Notes: generated from the letters alone by a model not told the origin. Counted from the stretch's first letter, positions 7,497 to 15,660 are shown. The stretch: DNA of 33,679 nucleotides from Oscillospiraceae bacterium (GCA_017501695.1 JAFVWL010000030.1:1-33679); one strand, 5' to 3'. A program made the numbers and translations.

Positions 7497-8741
7497 ATGA
7501 TCGATATCGGTGAAATTCTGCTGAACCTGTGGAACAGCTCCGGCTTTGCCTACCTGTTCGCCGGTTTCATGGACGGCGGCTGGCAGAACCTGGTGATGCT
7601 GGCCATCTCCTGCGTCCTGCTGTACCTGGCTATCGTCCACAAGTTTGAGCCCCTGCTGCTGTGCGGCATCGCCTTCGGCTGCCTGCTGACCAACCTGCCC
7701 GGCGCGGGTCTGTACAACCAGGAGCTGTGGACCAACTTCATGACCGAGGGCCATGAGGCATACCACTCCTACGGCACCATCCTGCGGGAGGGCGGCCTGC
7801 TGGACTTCTTCTACATCGGTGTGAAAACGTCCATTTACCCCTGCCTGATCTTCATGGGCGTGGGTGCCATGACCGACTTCGGCCCCCTGCTCAGCAACCC
7901 CAAGAGCCTGCTGCTGGGCGCCGCTGCCCAGATGGGCGTGTTCGCTGCTTTCTTCGGTGCCATTGCCCTGAACGGTCTGAATGACCTTTTCGGCTTCACT
8001 GTGGGCTTTACCGGTCCCGAGGCCGCTTCCATCGGCATCATCGGCGGCGCCGACGGTCCTACCGCCATCTTCCTGACTTCTCAGCTTGCTCCCCATCTGC
8101 TGGGTGCCATTGCCGTGGCGGCTTACTCCTACATGGCTCTGATTCCCCTGATTCAGCCCCCCATCATGAACCTGTTGACCACCCCCGAGCAGCGGAAGAT
8201 CAAGATGGTCCAGACCCGTACCGTGTCCAAGGCCGAGAAGATCATCTTCCCCATCGTGGTCACCCTGTTCGTGGCTCTGCTGCTGCCTGACACCGCTGCC
8301 CTGATCGGCTGCCTGATGTTCGGCAACCTGGCCAAGGAGACCGGCCTGACCGACCGTCTGTCCGACACCATGCAGAATGCCCTGATGAACATCGTCACCA
8401 TTCTGCTGTCCACCTCCGTGGGTGCCACCATGGTGGGCACCAACTTCCTGACCGTGCAGACCCTCAGCATCGTGGTTCTGGGTGTCATCGCCTTCGGCCT
8501 GTCCACCGCCGGCGGTCTGCTGGGTGGCCAGATCATGTGCCGTGCTACCGGCGGCAAGGTCAACCCCCTGATCGGCTCTGCCGGCGTGTCCGCGGTTCCC
8601 ATGGCTGCCCGTGTGGCCAACACCGTGGGCCAGAAGAACAACCCCTCCAACTTCCTGCTGATGCATGCCATGGGTCCCAACGTGGCCGGTGTCATCGGCT
8701 CCGCCATCGCCGCAGGCTTCCTGCTGAGCGTGTTTGGTTAA
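7497..8741 (+). CDS. oadB: Na+-pumping decarboxylase beta subunit
   Basis: A 414-residue integral membrane protein of about ten helices that decarboxylates carboxybiotin and exports Na+. The family signature [11 protein letters not shown] (residues 179-189) contains Asp186, matching the Na+-binding aspartate of the Klebsiella protein. A second re-entrant Gly/Asn-rich region ([12 protein letters not shown]) follows in the C-terminal half. The start has AAGGAGG a few bases upstream and is 12 bases after the biotin carrier stop. The same beta chain serves oxaloacetate, methylmalonyl-CoA and glutaconyl-CoA decarboxylases, so the substrate comes from the alpha chain. The last 32 bases of the gene are repeated downstream at 8879-8910. 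Confidence 0.95.
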   Translation: MIDIGEILLNLWNSSGFAYLFAGFMDGGWQNLVMLAISCVLLYLAIVHKFEPLLLCGIAFGCLLTNLPGAGLYNQELWTNFMTEGHEAYHSYGTILREGGLLDFFYIGVKTSIYPCLIFMGVGAMTDFGPLLSNPKSLLLGAAAQMGVFAAFFGAIALNGLNDLFGFTVGFTGPEAASIGIIGGADGPTAIFLTSQLAPHLLGAIAVAAYSYMALIPLIQPPIMNLLTTPEQRKIKMVQTRTVSKAEKIIFPIVVTLFVALLLPDTAALIGCLMFGNLAKETGLTDRLSDTMQNALMNIVTILLSTSVGATMVGTNFLTVQTLSIVVLGVIAFGLSTAGGLLGGQIMCRATGGKVNPLIGSAGVSAVPMAARVANTVGQKNNPSNFLLMHAMGPNVAGVIGSAIAAGFLLSVFG

Positions 8742-8745
8742 TGCC

Positions 8746-8771
8746 AATCCCCTGCCAAAAGGCAGGGGATT
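8746..8771 (+). terminator. Stem-loop after oadB, weak terminator
   Basis: AATCCCCTGCC (8746-8756), loop AAAA, GGCAGGGGATT (8761-8771). There is no good T run after it. Part of the stem and its downstream flank recur at 8818-8844. Confidence 0.5.
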
Positions 8772-8911
8772 ATGCATTTTCAAGAACAAAGGTGGCTTGT
8801 CGGATTTGAAATCAACTCTGCCTTTTGGCAGGGGATTATGCATTATTTAAGTCACAGCGTGGCAGGAAGAATGCGGCAGCAGGCTTCCTGCTGAGCGTGT
8901 TCGGTTAATGT
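8772..8911 (+). repeat. Duplicated oadB 3' end
   Basis: Bases 8879-8910 repeat the last 32 bases around the oadB stop (8712-8743) with one mismatch, including the stop codon. Bases 8827-8844 repeat 8761-8778 exactly. The stretch looks like a tandem duplication of the operon end, or the remains of a second copy, since mostly deleted. It holds no complete gene. Confidence 0.75.
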
Positions 8912-8915
8912 ACAG

Positions 8916-8941
8916 CCCCTCTCCGAAAGGAGAGGGGTTTT
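8916..8941 (+). terminator. Main terminator of the decarboxylase operon
   Basis: CCCCTCTCC (8916-8924), loop GAAA, GGAGAGGGG (8929-8937), then TTTT. It lies just after the duplicated oadB end. Confidence 0.85.
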
Positions 8942-9028
8942 GTGTTCGTAGGGCTTACGTCTGACCCCGCCGACACCGCTGCGATTCCGGAAACGGAACG
9001 ACCAACCCACCCAAAGAACGAAACCCGT

Positions 9029-9180
9029 GTCATTGCGAGGCCGTCAGGCCGTGGCAATCTCCAGCATCGCAGTAATACGACAAAAATCCGATTAACATTG
9101 AACATTTACGATGGACATTGGACGACGGATTCCGCAACATACCACCAGGAGATTCCCACGGGCTTCGCCCTCGGAATGAC
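9029..9180. repeat. Family-A REPIN, copy 1 (152 bp)
   Basis: Two REP ends in opposite orientation (GTCATTGCGAGG to GTGGCAATCTCC on the left, GGAGATTCCCACG to GGAATGAC on the right) enclose about 80 bases with the conserved core ATTAACATTGAACATTTACG. Other copies of nearly the same length are at 11663-11816, 16841-16994 and 31147-31301; longer ones are at 15730-15930 and 18109-18406. Confidence 0.85.
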
Positions 9181-9239
9181 ATATCTGGGGGATAGTGCGT
9201 GTTCGCATTGGATTTCGTGTAATCCATACTGCCTGCGGC

Positions 9240-9335
9240 CCTCATCCACCGCTTCGCGGTCCCCCTTCCCCAAAGGGGAAGGTTTTCCCGGCGGCTCTGC
9301 CGCCGGAGCGGGCGACCGAAGGTCGCCCCTACGCC
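9240..9335. repeat. Cluster of short hairpin repeats
   Basis: Three hairpins in a row: CCCCTTCCCCAAAGGGGAAGG, CGGCGGCTCTGCCGCCGG, and GGCGACCGAAGGTCGCC leading into CCCTAC. The last is a GTAGGG-headed hairpin like those at 22141-22160 and in families C and D. No gene is seen in this stretch. Confidence 0.6.
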
Positions 9336-9389
9336 GGGAACGGGAGCAATTTCTCCGGCGGCGGGGCTGGAAAAATTTCGCAAAACCTG

Positions 9390-9418
9390 TTGCGTCCCGG
9401 GATGGATTGTTGTATAAT
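9390..9418 (+). promoter_or_regulatory. Promoter of pta
   Basis: TTGCGT (9390-9395), 17-bp spacer, TATAAT (9413-9418), 50 bases before the pta start codon. Confidence 0.75.
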
Positions 9419-9467
9419 TAACCTGTAATACTACGGGCACTGCCCGCATAAATTGGAGGAGATTCAC

Positions 9468-10466
9468 ATGTTTCAGGCAATGATCGAAACCTTGAAGGCC
9501 AATCCCCGGAAGATCGTGTTTACTGAGGGCCATGACGCCCGTATTCTGGAAGCTACCGCCCGTCTGGTGGAAGGCGGCTTCCTGACCCCCATCCTGATCG
9601 GCAACGTGGACGTCGTCAAGGAAAACGCTGCCAAGGGCGGCTTCAACATCGAGGGCGTGGAGATCATCGATCCCCTGACCTACGAGGGCATGGATGCCAT
9701 GGTCGAGAAGATGGTGGAGCTGCGCAAGGGCAAGATGTCCCCTGAGGACTGCCGCAAGGCTCTCAGCAAGGGCAACTACTTCGGTACCATGCTGGTGAAG
9801 ATGGGCTACGCTGACTCCCTGCTGGGCGGCGCCACCTACTCCACCGCCGATACCGTCCGTCCCGCTCTGCAGCTTGTCAAGACCAAGAAGGGCGCTCACC
9901 TGGTGAGCTCCTGCTTCATCATGGTCCGCGGCGAAGAGAAGCTGGCTATGGGCGACTGCGCCATCAACCTGAGCTACGAGGACAGCGTGGACAAGGAAGG
10001 CAACGTGACCATTTCCGCCGCGCAGAAGCTGGCTGAGGTGGCCATCGAGACCGCCAACACCGCCAAGGTCTTCGGCATCGAGCCCAAGGTTGCCATGCTG
10101 AGCTTCTCTACCAACGGCTCCGGCAAGGGCGGCACCGTGAAGCTGTCCCATGACGCTACCCAGGTTGCCAAGGAAATGGCTCCCGATCTGCTCATCGACG
10201 GCGAGATGCAGTTCGACGCCGCCGTGGCCCCCGAGGTTGGCCAGCTCAAGTTCCCCGGTTCCCCCGTGGCCGGCTACGCCAACACCTTCATCTTCCCCAC
10301 CATCGAGGCCGGCAACATCGGCTACAAGATTGCCCAGCGTCTGGGCGGCTTTGAGGCTTACGGCCCCATCCTGCAGGGTCTGGCCGCTCCCATCAACGAC
10401 CTGTCCCGTGGCTGCAACGCCGACGAGGTCTACAAGATGGCCATCATCACCGCCGCAATGGTGTAA
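9468..10466 (+). CDS. pta: Phosphate acetyltransferase
   Basis: A 332-residue enzyme that converts acetyl-CoA and phosphate to acetyl phosphate, the first step of fermentative acetate and ATP formation. The family pattern is clear: ATYSTADTVRPALQ (mid), SFSTNGSGKGG, DGEMQFDAA, and the C-terminal FIFPTIEAGNIGYKIAQRLG, with NDLSRGC near the end. The length matches the short, single-domain class. The start has GGAGGAG eight bases upstream; an in-frame start 15 bases earlier overlaps that site and is less likely. No acetate kinase gene is adjacent. Codon choice resembles the oad operon (CGT/GGT-rich), suggesting strong expression. It is a single gene with its own promoter and terminator. Confidence 0.96.
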   Translation: MFQAMIETLKANPRKIVFTEGHDARILEATARLVEGGFLTPILIGNVDVVKENAAKGGFNIEGVEIIDPLTYEGMDAMVEKMVELRKGKMSPEDCRKALSKGNYFGTMLVKMGYADSLLGGATYSTADTVRPALQLVKTKKGAHLVSSCFIMVRGEEKLAMGDCAINLSYEDSVDKEGNVTISAAQKLAEVAIETANTAKVFGIEPKVAMLSFSTNGSGKGGTVKLSHDATQVAKEMAPDLLIDGEMQFDAAVAPEVGQLKFPGSPVAGYANTFIFPTIEAGNIGYKIAQRLGGFEAYGPILQGLAAPINDLSRGCNADEVYKMAIITAAMV

Positions 10467-10479
10467 TTTTTCCCTACAT

Positions 10480-10509
10480 AAAAAACACGCCCGCAAGGGC
10501 GTGTTTTTT
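10480..10509. terminator. Bidirectional terminator after pta
   Basis: A perfect 13-bp stem (10480-10492 with 10497-10509) with a GCAA loop; A-run on one side and T-run on the other, so it can work on both strands. With the adjacent family-E array it is an inverted near-copy of 242-301. Confidence 0.92.
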
Positions 10510-10510
10510 A

Positions 10511-10543
10511 GTTGAAAGTTGAAAGTTGATAGTTAAGAGTTTT
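10511..10543. repeat. Family-E AGTTGAAAGTT array
   Basis: Three to four imperfect copies of AGTTGAAAGTT, directly attached to the terminator at 10480-10509. Between this array and the DnaA-box cluster at 10698 lies about 155 bases in which I see no gene or clear repeat. Confidence 0.75.
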
Positions 10544-10697
10544 TTCCGCAGGGCGCTGGTTGATTCCTCTGACCGGGCAACGATTATTGCGTGGCAACAA
10601 CCAACGCACCGGTGCATTTATCTATCGGGGAAACCGGTTTCACGGATTGCATAACATCGGTTTCCATAACAACAGCTTTCGACAGGTTGTTTCCCAG

Positions 10698-10739
10698 TTA
10701 TGCACGGGGTTTTCCACATTGTCCACAGGTTTTTCCACA
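10698..10739. other. Cluster of DnaA-box-like 9-mers away from dnaA
   Basis: TTTTCCACA (10710-10718), TTGTCCACA (10719-10727, directly abutting) and TTTTCCACA (10731-10739), with a weaker TTATGCACG at 10698-10706, all in the same orientation. TTTTCCACA is also the commonest box at the dnaA origin in this window. The cluster lies between the convergent ends of pta and the thioesterase gene, 8 kb from dnaA. It may titrate or modulate DnaA or be an extra origin sub-site. Confidence 0.6.
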
Positions 10740-10749
10740 GGGATAATTG

Positions 10750-10788
10750 AAAAACCCCCTGGGAAATCCGGGTTTCCCTAGGGGGGTT
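10750..10788 (-). terminator. Terminator of the thioesterase gene
   Basis: A near-perfect stem: AACCCCCTGGGAAA faces GGTTTCCCTAGGGGGGTT, with one or two mismatches. On the minus strand it is followed by TTTTTC. It lies about 37 bases past the thioesterase stop. Confidence 0.7.
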
Positions 10789-10824
10789 GCTTGCGTCAAC
10801 ATAATTCTGTGCACAGGATTTAGT

Positions 10825-11556
10825 TTACATAATGTCGTATACCATTTTCGCGGCGAAGACCCGGTCGCCCTGGCGGCGGAACTCAGTCTGGAGGGTCTGC
10901 TCCTCCGCATTCCAGATCCGGTCAAGCTCCAGAACCTGGCCCTCCCGGGCCTCGCTCAGGTACACCACGGTCATCTCCCGCAGGCGGCGGGCCCCATGGA
11001 AGCCGCTGTCCGACAGGTCCTCCACCCAGTCCAGATACCGGGCGTTGTTCAGGTGGCCGTTGACATCCAGGTCCGTATAGGCCACGGCGCGGCAGGTACG
11101 GCAGTCGCCCTCCCTGGGGGGGATCCCCGCCGGGGGCTTCAGCTCGGTGCCCAGGTCCCGGCCGTCCACATCCACGCCGCTCTTGCCCGGCAGGATCATG
11201 GTCCGCTTCTCCATATCCATCAGGACCCACAGGCTCACGGTCCGCAGGAGCAGGTTTCCCTCCCGGTCGTACATAGCCATGGCCCGGGGGAAGGCCACCC
11301 GGGTGGTCTTCATGGGCCAGGTCTCCACGGTGATCTCTTCCCCATGGCGGGGCAGGCGGTGGATCTCCACCCTGGTCCGGGTGACGGCCCAGAACATTCC
11401 CTTGGCGGCCATGGAATCCCAGTCCAGGCCCAGCTCGGCGCAATGGCTGGTAGCCGCGTCCTGGGCATAGAACAGGACCATGGAGGGCTTCAGCCGGTCG
11501 TAGCGGTCTGTGGCGTTGTCGGTGACGGTGTAGGTCTTGCGGAAAATATGTGCCAT
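10825..11556 (-). CDS. Acyl-ACP thioesterase (double hotdog)
   Basis: A 243-residue member of the oleoyl-ACP hydrolase family, which releases fatty acids from acyl carrier protein. The first hotdog domain covers about residues 1-135 (GLDWDSMAAKGMFWAVTRTRVEI, WPMKTTR) and the second 155-243, with the conserved LDVNGHLNNARYLDW (163-177) that carries the Asn/His active-site region (Asn166, His168). The start has GGAGG upstream; a longer in-frame form would extend into family-D repeat sequence. The role may be free fatty acid formation or lipid tailoring in the cytoplasm. It stands alone between repeats. Confidence 0.92.
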   Translation of the reverse strand: MAHIFRKTYTVTDNATDRYDRLKPSMVLFYAQDAATSHCAELGLDWDSMAAKGMFWAVTRTRVEIHRLPRHGEEITVETWPMKTTRVAFPRAMAMYDREGNLLLRTVSLWVLMDMEKRTMILPGKSGVDVDGRDLGTELKPPAGIPPREGDCRTCRAVAYTDLDVNGHLNNARYLDWVEDLSDSGFHGARRLREMTVVYLSEAREGQVLELDRIWNAEEQTLQTEFRRQGDRVFAAKMVYDIM

Positions 11557-11582
11557 AGATTGCCTCCGTGCGTAATACTTAT

Positions 11583-11919
11583 GTAGGGCGTGGTCATGAC
11601 CACGCCGACCGGGTAACGATTTTTGAGCTGTAACGACCTGTGAAAAAAGTAAGGAGAAGAATGTCATTCCGAGGGCGACAGCCCGTGGGAATCTCCAGCA
11701 CCGTCCGAATTGACTGTCGATTCAATTAACATTGAACATTTACGATAGACTTTGGTCGACAGCTTTCGCAACCATCCACCAGGAGATTGCCACGTCGCTT
11801 CGCTCCTCGCAATGACATGACGGGGGATGTCGGAAAATCCACGGGATTGCCAGGAGGTGAATTGCCCGAAGGGCAAGAGAGACCACCCTGGGGTGCGTCG
11901 CTTCGCTCCTCGCAATGAC
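11583..11919. repeat. Family-D hairpin, REPIN copy 2 (154 bp) and long REP variant
   Basis: Family D (from 11583): GTAGGGCGTGGTC facing GACCACGCC, then a conserved tail with CGATTTTTGAGCTGTAACG. The REPIN (11663-11816) follows. The spacer ATGACGGGGG.. leads to a long REP variant (11844-11919) whose inside is almost identical to the right part of the element at 15730-15930. The D-tail-plus-REPIN order is the same at 18028-18406. Together they fill the gap between the thioesterase and HtrA genes; no gene is seen. Confidence 0.8.
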
Positions 11920-11968
11920 GTATATTTTTGGTGCCCTCGCAATGACGTGTATTTACATTCTGCATTGA

Positions 11969-13243
11969 TCAGGCGCCGGCTTCGCCCACGGTGAGCTTCA
12001 GCTCGTACTGGCGGCCGTTGCGGTAAATGACCACGGTGACCTCCTGGCCCACGGTGCAGGCGTAGAGCTGGGCCTCGTATTCGTCGCTGTTGGTGACGCG
12101 GACGCCATTGATGGACACCAGCACGTCATCCTCCCGGATGCCCTTGGCGTAAGCATCGCTGTCCTCGTCCACCTGGGTCAGGTACAGGCCGCTGGGAAGC
12201 CGCCCGTAGAGCTGGTACAGCAGGGACACCGCCTCGCCCTCCATGCCCAGGTCCGGCCGTCCGGACACATAGCCCTGGCCGATGAGCTGGTTGGCGATTT
12301 CCTGGACCGTGGTGCTGGGGATGGCGAAGCCCAGGCCCTCCACACCGGCGGTGGACATATAGTCGCCGATCTTCATGGTATTGATGCCGATGACCTGGCC
12401 GTAGCAGTTGATCAGGGGACCGCCGGAGTTGCCCTCGTTCAGGGCGGCGCTGGTCTGGATCAGGGTCATGGTCCGGCCATCCACGGTGATATCCCGGTTG
12501 ATGCCGGAGATGATGCCCTCGGTCATGGTGCCCCGCAGAGCCACACCCAGGGGATCACCGATGGCCACCGCCGCGTCGCCCACCCGCAGGGCCGCGCTGT
12601 CGCCCAGCTCCGCCGGGGTCAGGTTCTCATAATCCACCCACAGCACCGCCAGGTCCGAAACCTTGTCCATACCCACCAGGTCGGCGCTGAGCACCGTGCC
12701 CCCGGTGAGGATCACCTGGATGGTCATGGCACCCTCCACCACATGGGCGTTGGTGACGATGTAGCCTTCCCGGCTCAGTATCACGCCGGTGCCCGTGGAG
12801 GTGCCGCCGTAATACTCACAGGAGATGGATACCACCGAGGGGATGCACTTGGTATAGATGTCCTGGAGGGACAGGCCCCCGGCCTGGGGGATATTGTCCA
12901 CACCCTGCTCACTGCGGTTGATGGTGATGCTGTTGGTGCCGATCTGGGGCGGATTGGTAATGTCGATGTGCATGGTGCCGGGATCCCGGACGATGGCCGG
13001 GGGATCCGTCTCCTTGGGAGTCTGGATGGACAGGGGAGAGGTATCCCCGGTGGGATCCTCCGGCGTTTCAAAGAGGGGCACCTTCATCAGCGCCAGGATG
13101 CTGACCATGCCGCTGAGGCAGATGGTCAGGGCCAGGAGCATGGCGATGATCCCGCCGTGGTTCTTGGGCGGGGTGGTGGAGCCGGTCTGATAGGTGTCCC
13201 GGTCCCAGGGATCGGGAGAATTGGTCCAGTTGTCGTGATTCAT
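11969..13243 (-). CDS. htrA: Membrane-anchored HtrA/Deg serine protease with PDZ domain
   Basis: A 424-residue protease for damaged or misfolded proteins outside the membrane. Residues 1-30 are cytoplasmic, 31-53 a membrane helix, and 56-125 a Pro/Thr-rich linker. The trypsin-like domain (125-315) carries the triad His167 (TNAHVV), Asp197 (DLAVL) and Ser273 (GNSGGP). A single PDZ domain occupies 335-420 (SGLYLTQV, DVLVSINGVRV). The start codon has GAGG seven bases upstream; an in-frame start 39 bases earlier lacks a comparable site. It follows the response regulator and histidine kinase genes on the same strand, as in CssRS/HtrA-type envelope stress systems, though a REP pair lies in the 153-bp gap. 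Confidence 0.93.
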   Translation of the reverse strand: MNHDNWTNSPDPWDRDTYQTGSTTPPKNHGGIIAMLLALTICLSGMVSILALMKVPLFETPEDPTGDTSPLSIQTPKETDPPAIVRDPGTMHIDITNPPQIGTNSITINRSEQGVDNIPQAGGLSLQDIYTKCIPSVVSISCEYYGGTSTGTGVILSREGYIVTNAHVVEGAMTIQVILTGGTVLSADLVGMDKVSDLAVLWVDYENLTPAELGDSAALRVGDAAVAIGDPLGVALRGTMTEGIISGINRDITVDGRTMTLIQTSAALNEGNSGGPLINCYGQVIGINTMKIGDYMSTAGVEGLGFAIPSTTVQEIANQLIGQGYVSGRPDLGMEGEAVSLLYQLYGRLPSGLYLTQVDEDSDAYAKGIREDDVLVSINGVRVTNSDEYEAQLYACTVGQEVTVVIYRNGRQYELKLTVGEAGA

Positions 13244-13282
13244 AGGGGTACCTCGAAATAATTCAGGTTGATGATGCGTCAC

Positions 13283-13388
13283 GTCATTGCGAGGAGCCGC
13301 CCCAAAGGCGGCGACGTGGCAATCCCGTTAGGTTTCTGGAATGTCCACGGGATCGCCACGCCAGTTTGAGAACTGGCTCGCGATGACG
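13283..13388. repeat. Pair of opposed family-A REPs between kinase and protease genes
   Basis: A forward unit (13283-13325, GTCATTGCGAGG to GTGGCAATC) and an inverted one (about 13347-13386, GGGATCGCCACG to CTCGCGATGAC; C/G changes keep the pairing). They are transcribed between the kinase and htrA and could form a large hairpin in the mRNA. Confidence 0.8.
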
Positions 13389-13396
13389 CAGTATTT

Positions 13397-14824
13397 TTAA
13401 TTCACCAGGGGCAGGGTGAAGGTAAACTCGGTTCTGCCGTTTTTGCTGCTGACGGAGATATCCTCTCCGTGGCTGCATACGATGGTCTTGACGATATACA
13501 GGCCCAGGCCCCAGCCGTCCCGGTTCTGGGACCGGGATTTATCCAGCTTGTGGAACCGGTCGAATACCAGGGGCAGTTCCTCCGGGGGGATGGTCTCGCC
13601 GCCGTTGGCTATGGTGACGTAGATCTTGCTTCCCGCGGGCCGGATGTACAGGCCCAGGTCCCCGCCCTGGGGACAGAATTTCACCGCGTTGTCCAGCAGG
13701 TTGTAGATCACCTGGGTGATATAGTCCTGGCAGGCATGGGTATACACCGGGAAATCCGGGATCTCCACATCCACATTCAGGTCCTTGGCGGTGATCTTCT
13801 GCTCGAAGGTGATGAGCACCTGTCCGGCGCACTCCTCAATGTCGAAGCGGGTCTTCTTTTCCTCGGGGATGCCCCCGTCCTGGAGCCGGGAGATATCCAG
13901 CATGCTCCGGACCAGCCGGGACAGGCGTTTCGTCTCGTCGGAGACGATCTTCATATAATGGCGGCTGCGCTCCGGGGGGATGGTGCCGTCCAGGATGCCG
14001 TCGATATAGCCGCCGATGGTGGTCATGGGGGTCTTCAGCTCATGGCTCACATTGGCCACGAACTCCTGGCGCTGGTACTCGCTTTTCTGCAGGGACAGGG
14101 CCATATTGTTGAAGGCCAGCGCCAGCTCCTCGATCTCCGTGGGATAGGAGCCTTCCAGCTCCACCCGGGCGGTCAGGTCGCCGTGGCCGAAGGCCGTAGC
14201 CGTTTTCGCCATCTGCTGCAGGGGCTTACTTTGCTGCCGTGCCACGATGCTCATGACTACCACCGCCAGCAGCACCACGATCAACGCCACCATCAGGTAG
14301 ATGTCCGTCAGCCGCTGGAGGACCCGGGTGGTATCCTCAATGGGCAGCGAAACCATGACGATGCCCAGGAAAAGGGTATTTCGCGCGTCGTACATGGGCA
14401 CGGAGACCACATACCGCCGCTCCGCGTACAAGCTGACGCGCACACCGATATCCACAGCCTGGCCCTGGGTACGGACCCGGTTCAGGTATTCCAGGTTCAC
14501 CTCGGACCCCTGATGCTCGCAGCCGAAGGGGGCGGCGGAGCACATGATCAGCTTTCCCTGGTCATCCCAGATCACCGCGTCGGCGTTGGATACCTGGGAG
14601 GCCACGCTGAGATTCAGCAGGAAATCCTCATGGGTCAGGCCGTCCTCCGAATAGTAGGCACCGGCAAGCTGGGAGATGACCCCGGCATCGGATTTCAGCC
14701 GGTCCAGGGACTGCTCGATAAGGTAGCCCTCCACCAGTGCCCGGAAGGACACGCCAACGAAGATCAGGGCGCACAGCAGGATGATGGCCGCGGGGACAAA
14801 TGTCCTGCTGAAGGTCGTTTTCAC
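13397..14824 (-). CDS. Sensor histidine kinase
   Basis: A 475-residue membrane kinase. Membrane helices lie at about 10-30 and 174-195, enclosing an extracellular sensor of about 140 residues. A HAMP domain (196-250) follows, then the dimerisation/phosphoacceptor domain with His261 in VANVSHELKTP, and the ATPase domain with N-box DNAVKF (378-383), NGGETI (407-412), FDRFHKLD and GWGLGLYIV (437-445). No PAS domain is seen. The start is GTG, and its first bases overlap the stop of the response regulator (GTGA), showing translational coupling. The signal sensed is unknown; the following htrA gene suggests envelope or secretion stress. Confidence 0.94.
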   Translation of the reverse strand: MKTTFSRTFVPAAIILLCALIFVGVSFRALVEGYLIEQSLDRLKSDAGVISQLAGAYYSEDGLTHEDFLLNLSVASQVSNADAVIWDDQGKLIMCSAAPFGCEHQGSEVNLEYLNRVRTQGQAVDIGVRVSLYAERRYVVSVPMYDARNTLFLGIVMVSLPIEDTTRVLQRLTDIYLMVALIVVLLAVVVMSIVARQQSKPLQQMAKTATAFGHGDLTARVELEGSYPTEIEELALAFNNMALSLQKSEYQRQEFVANVSHELKTPMTTIGGYIDGILDGTIPPERSRHYMKIVSDETKRLSRLVRSMLDISRLQDGGIPEEKKTRFDIEECAGQVLITFEQKITAKDLNVDVEIPDFPVYTHACQDYITQVIYNLLDNAVKFCPQGGDLGLYIRPAGSKIYVTIANGGETIPPEELPLVFDRFHKLDKSRSQNRDGWGLGLYIVKTIVCSHGEDISVSSKNGRTEFTFTLPLVN

Positions 14825-15513
14825 TTTTCCGTTACCTCAAACTTGTAGCCCACGCCCCAGACGGTCTTCAGGCACCAGCTCTCGCTGACATCCTCCAGCT
14901 TTTCCCGGAGGCGCTTCACGTGGACGTCCACGGTGCGGCTGTCGCCGAAATAGTCGAAGCCCCAGACCTCGTCCAGGAGCTGGTTGCGGGTATAGACCCG
15001 GTTGGGAGAGGAAGCCAGGTAGAACAGCAGCTCCATCTCCTTGGGAGGCGTGTCGATTTTCTTGCCGTCCACAGTCAGCTCAAAAGCGTCCATATCGATG
15101 ACCAGCTTGTCGAAAACCAGCCGGCGGGACTTCTTCTCGGTGGTGACACCGGAGCTGCGGCGGAGCACCGCCTCGATCCGGGCCAGGACCTCCTTCATTT
15201 CGAAGGGCTTGGTGATATAGTCATCGGCGCCGGACTTCAAACCGGCCACCTTGTCGTCGGTCTCGCCCTTGGCGGTGAGCATGATCACGGGGGTGGTGCT
15301 TTCGGCACGGATGGCCTTGCAGACACTCCAGCCGTCCATGACGGGCATCATCACATCCAGCAGCACCAGGTCCGGCTTGATGGCCCGGAACTTGGAAAGG
15401 CCCTGACCGCCGTCGTTGGCGGTGGTCACCGCGTAACCCTCTTTTTCCAGGTACATCTGCAGCAGCTCCGCGATGTTGCGGTCATCTTCCACGATGAGAA
15501 CAGATACAGCCAT
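14821..15513 (-). CDS. OmpR/PhoB-family response regulator
   Basis: A 230-residue two-domain regulator. The receiver domain (1-120) has acidic residues Asp10/Asp11, phosphoacceptor Asp53 (LLDVMMP), Thr80 and Lys102. The winged-helix DNA-binding domain (130-230) ends in GVGYKFEV. The start MAVSVL was chosen for GGAGG eight bases upstream. It is the first gene of an operon with the kinase (4-base overlap) and probably htrA. A TATAAT sits on the minus strand at 15555-15560, without a convincing -35 box, which fits an activated or autoregulated promoter. Confidence 0.95.
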   Translation of the reverse strand: MAVSVLIVEDDRNIAELLQMYLEKEGYAVTTANDGGQGLSKFRAIKPDLVLLDVMMPVMDGWSVCKAIRAESTTPVIMLTAKGETDDKVAGLKSGADDYITKPFEMKEVLARIEAVLRRSSGVTTEKKSRRLVFDKLVIDMDAFELTVDGKKIDTPPKEMELLFYLASSPNRVYTRNQLLDEVWGFDYFGDSRTVDVHVKRLREKLEDVSESWCLKTVWGVGYKFEVTEK

Positions 15514-15631
15514 GATAGTTACCTCCAAAATCCAATAAATTTGCTTTTACCATTATTATAGTCATTATTTGGAATTTCGGGTGAACAAATTGTAAAGATA
15601 TTCTCCAAATTTGTGAACAGCCAAGTTTTTC

Positions 15632-15660
15632 TTGCATTGGGGGGTGTTTCGATGTATGAT
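15632..15660 (+). promoter_or_regulatory. Possible rightward promoter upstream of uppP
   Basis: TTGCAT (15632-15637), 17-bp spacer, TATGAT (15655-15660). If used for uppP it gives a leader of about 325 bases that contains the whole REPIN at 15730-15930. Confidence 0.45.

Noticed and set aside
6720..8843. A 707-codon open frame on the minus strand opposite the oad operon
   Set aside because: It is low-complexity (Gly, His, Gln-rich) and mirrors GC-rich codon use of the real plus-strand genes, whose families and ribosome sites are clear. The same applies to long antisense frames at 2947-4605, 23622-25538, 26166-28100 and 32090-33607.
9195..9428. Short open frames between oadB and pta
   Set aside because: They translate REPIN and hairpin repeat sequence and the pta promoter, with no ribosome site.
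10560..10697. Possible small RNA or tRNA in the gap after pta
   Set aside because: No TPsiC-like motif, no cloverleaf pairing and no promoter were seen. Nothing can be supported here.
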